DNA of 64,000 bases, from contig CAWEAS010000002.1 in NCBI GenBank assembly GCA_963807015.1, positions 428,570-492,569 on the forward strand, read 5' to 3'. A model generated the notes under the pieces. That model was not told the origin of the DNA, searched no databases, and saw nothing but the letters and a program-made list of their open reading frames with translations. Origin of the DNA: JAJPKK01 sp963807015 (GTDB lineage Bacteria; Pseudomonadota; Alphaproteobacteria; Rhizobiales; Xanthobacteraceae). The translations under genes and the position numbers were made by a program. Position 1 is the stretch's first letter, and every line of letters starts with the position of its first letter. This document shows, in pieces, positions 60,733-64,000 of the stretch.

Positions 60733-64000
<3,268 letters not shown>

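Overview
The window is high-GC DNA that looks like an alphaproteobacterium of the order Hyphomicrobiales (Rhizobiales), probably close to the Xanthobacteraceae/Nitrobacteraceae. This is inference from gene content: an ornithine decarboxylase / GNAT / homospermidine synthase cluster, a plant-type glutamate-cysteine ligase, a YcjX + TIGR01620 pair, a DUF2125 protein, a TIGR02302 protein behind lysA, a BBP2-type porin, orphan Bug/TctC binding proteins and a B12-dependent ribonucleotide reductase. No rRNA, tRNA, CRISPR array, insertion sequence or phage gene was seen.

Layout. 0-4.3 kb: an ECF sigma factor (cut by the window edge) with its zinc-finger anti-sigma factor, a TadG-like pilus protein, and a nitrile hydratase beta subunit with its accessory protein but no alpha subunit. 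4.2-8.3 kb: a CAP-domain protein, a Bug binding protein, an FAD monooxygenase and a secreted Gly/His/Asn-rich repeat protein. 8.3-12.4 kb: a gamma-glutamyltransferase-like protein coupled to an M3 oligopeptidase. 12.4-16.4 kb: a polyamine cluster (odc, GNAT, hss) behind a structured 560-nt leader. 16.4-24.2 kb: a lipoprotein, gshA, an orphan UrtA, a frameshifted MocR regulator running in frame into a MOSC-rubredoxin protein, a GST and a secreted cupin. 24.3-31.7 kb: one 2468-residue beta-repeat protein with an internal ParB-like domain and a C-terminal Hint domain. 32-40 kb: a KefB-type antiporter, a PAN-domain protein, ycjX and its partner, chaC, a frameshifted DUF2125 gene and a second Bug protein. 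40.3-48.5 kb: a minus-strand run NHL protein / lysA / TIGR02302, a cyclase-family hydrolase, and an M48 protease next to LemA. 48.8-56.7 kb: a broken BBP2 porin, vWA, DUF2237 and NTF2-like proteins, a secreted protein of unknown function, an intact porin, a methyltransferase and a Rap1a-like protein. 56.9-59.5 kb: an RhlE-type helicase with a minisatellite tail, a small conserved protein and a cold-shock protein. 60-64 kb: the first part of a secreted protein runs in frame into a B12-dependent ribonucleotide reductase that is then broken by many frameshifts and leaves the window.

Connections. Odc and Hss would make putrescine and homospermidine. GshA, ChaC, the GGT-like enzyme and GST all touch glutathione but are scattered, not an operon. 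Several genes (MocR, DUF2125, BBP2 porin, nrdJ) are broken by small indels while their protein sequence stays conserved in alternating frames. In nrdJ this is so dense that sequencing or assembly error is more likely than decay. The most unusual single object is the 24.3-31.7 kb protein. The odc leader, the MOSC-rubredoxin fusion, the helicase tail and the alpha-less nitrile hydratase genes also deserve a second look.
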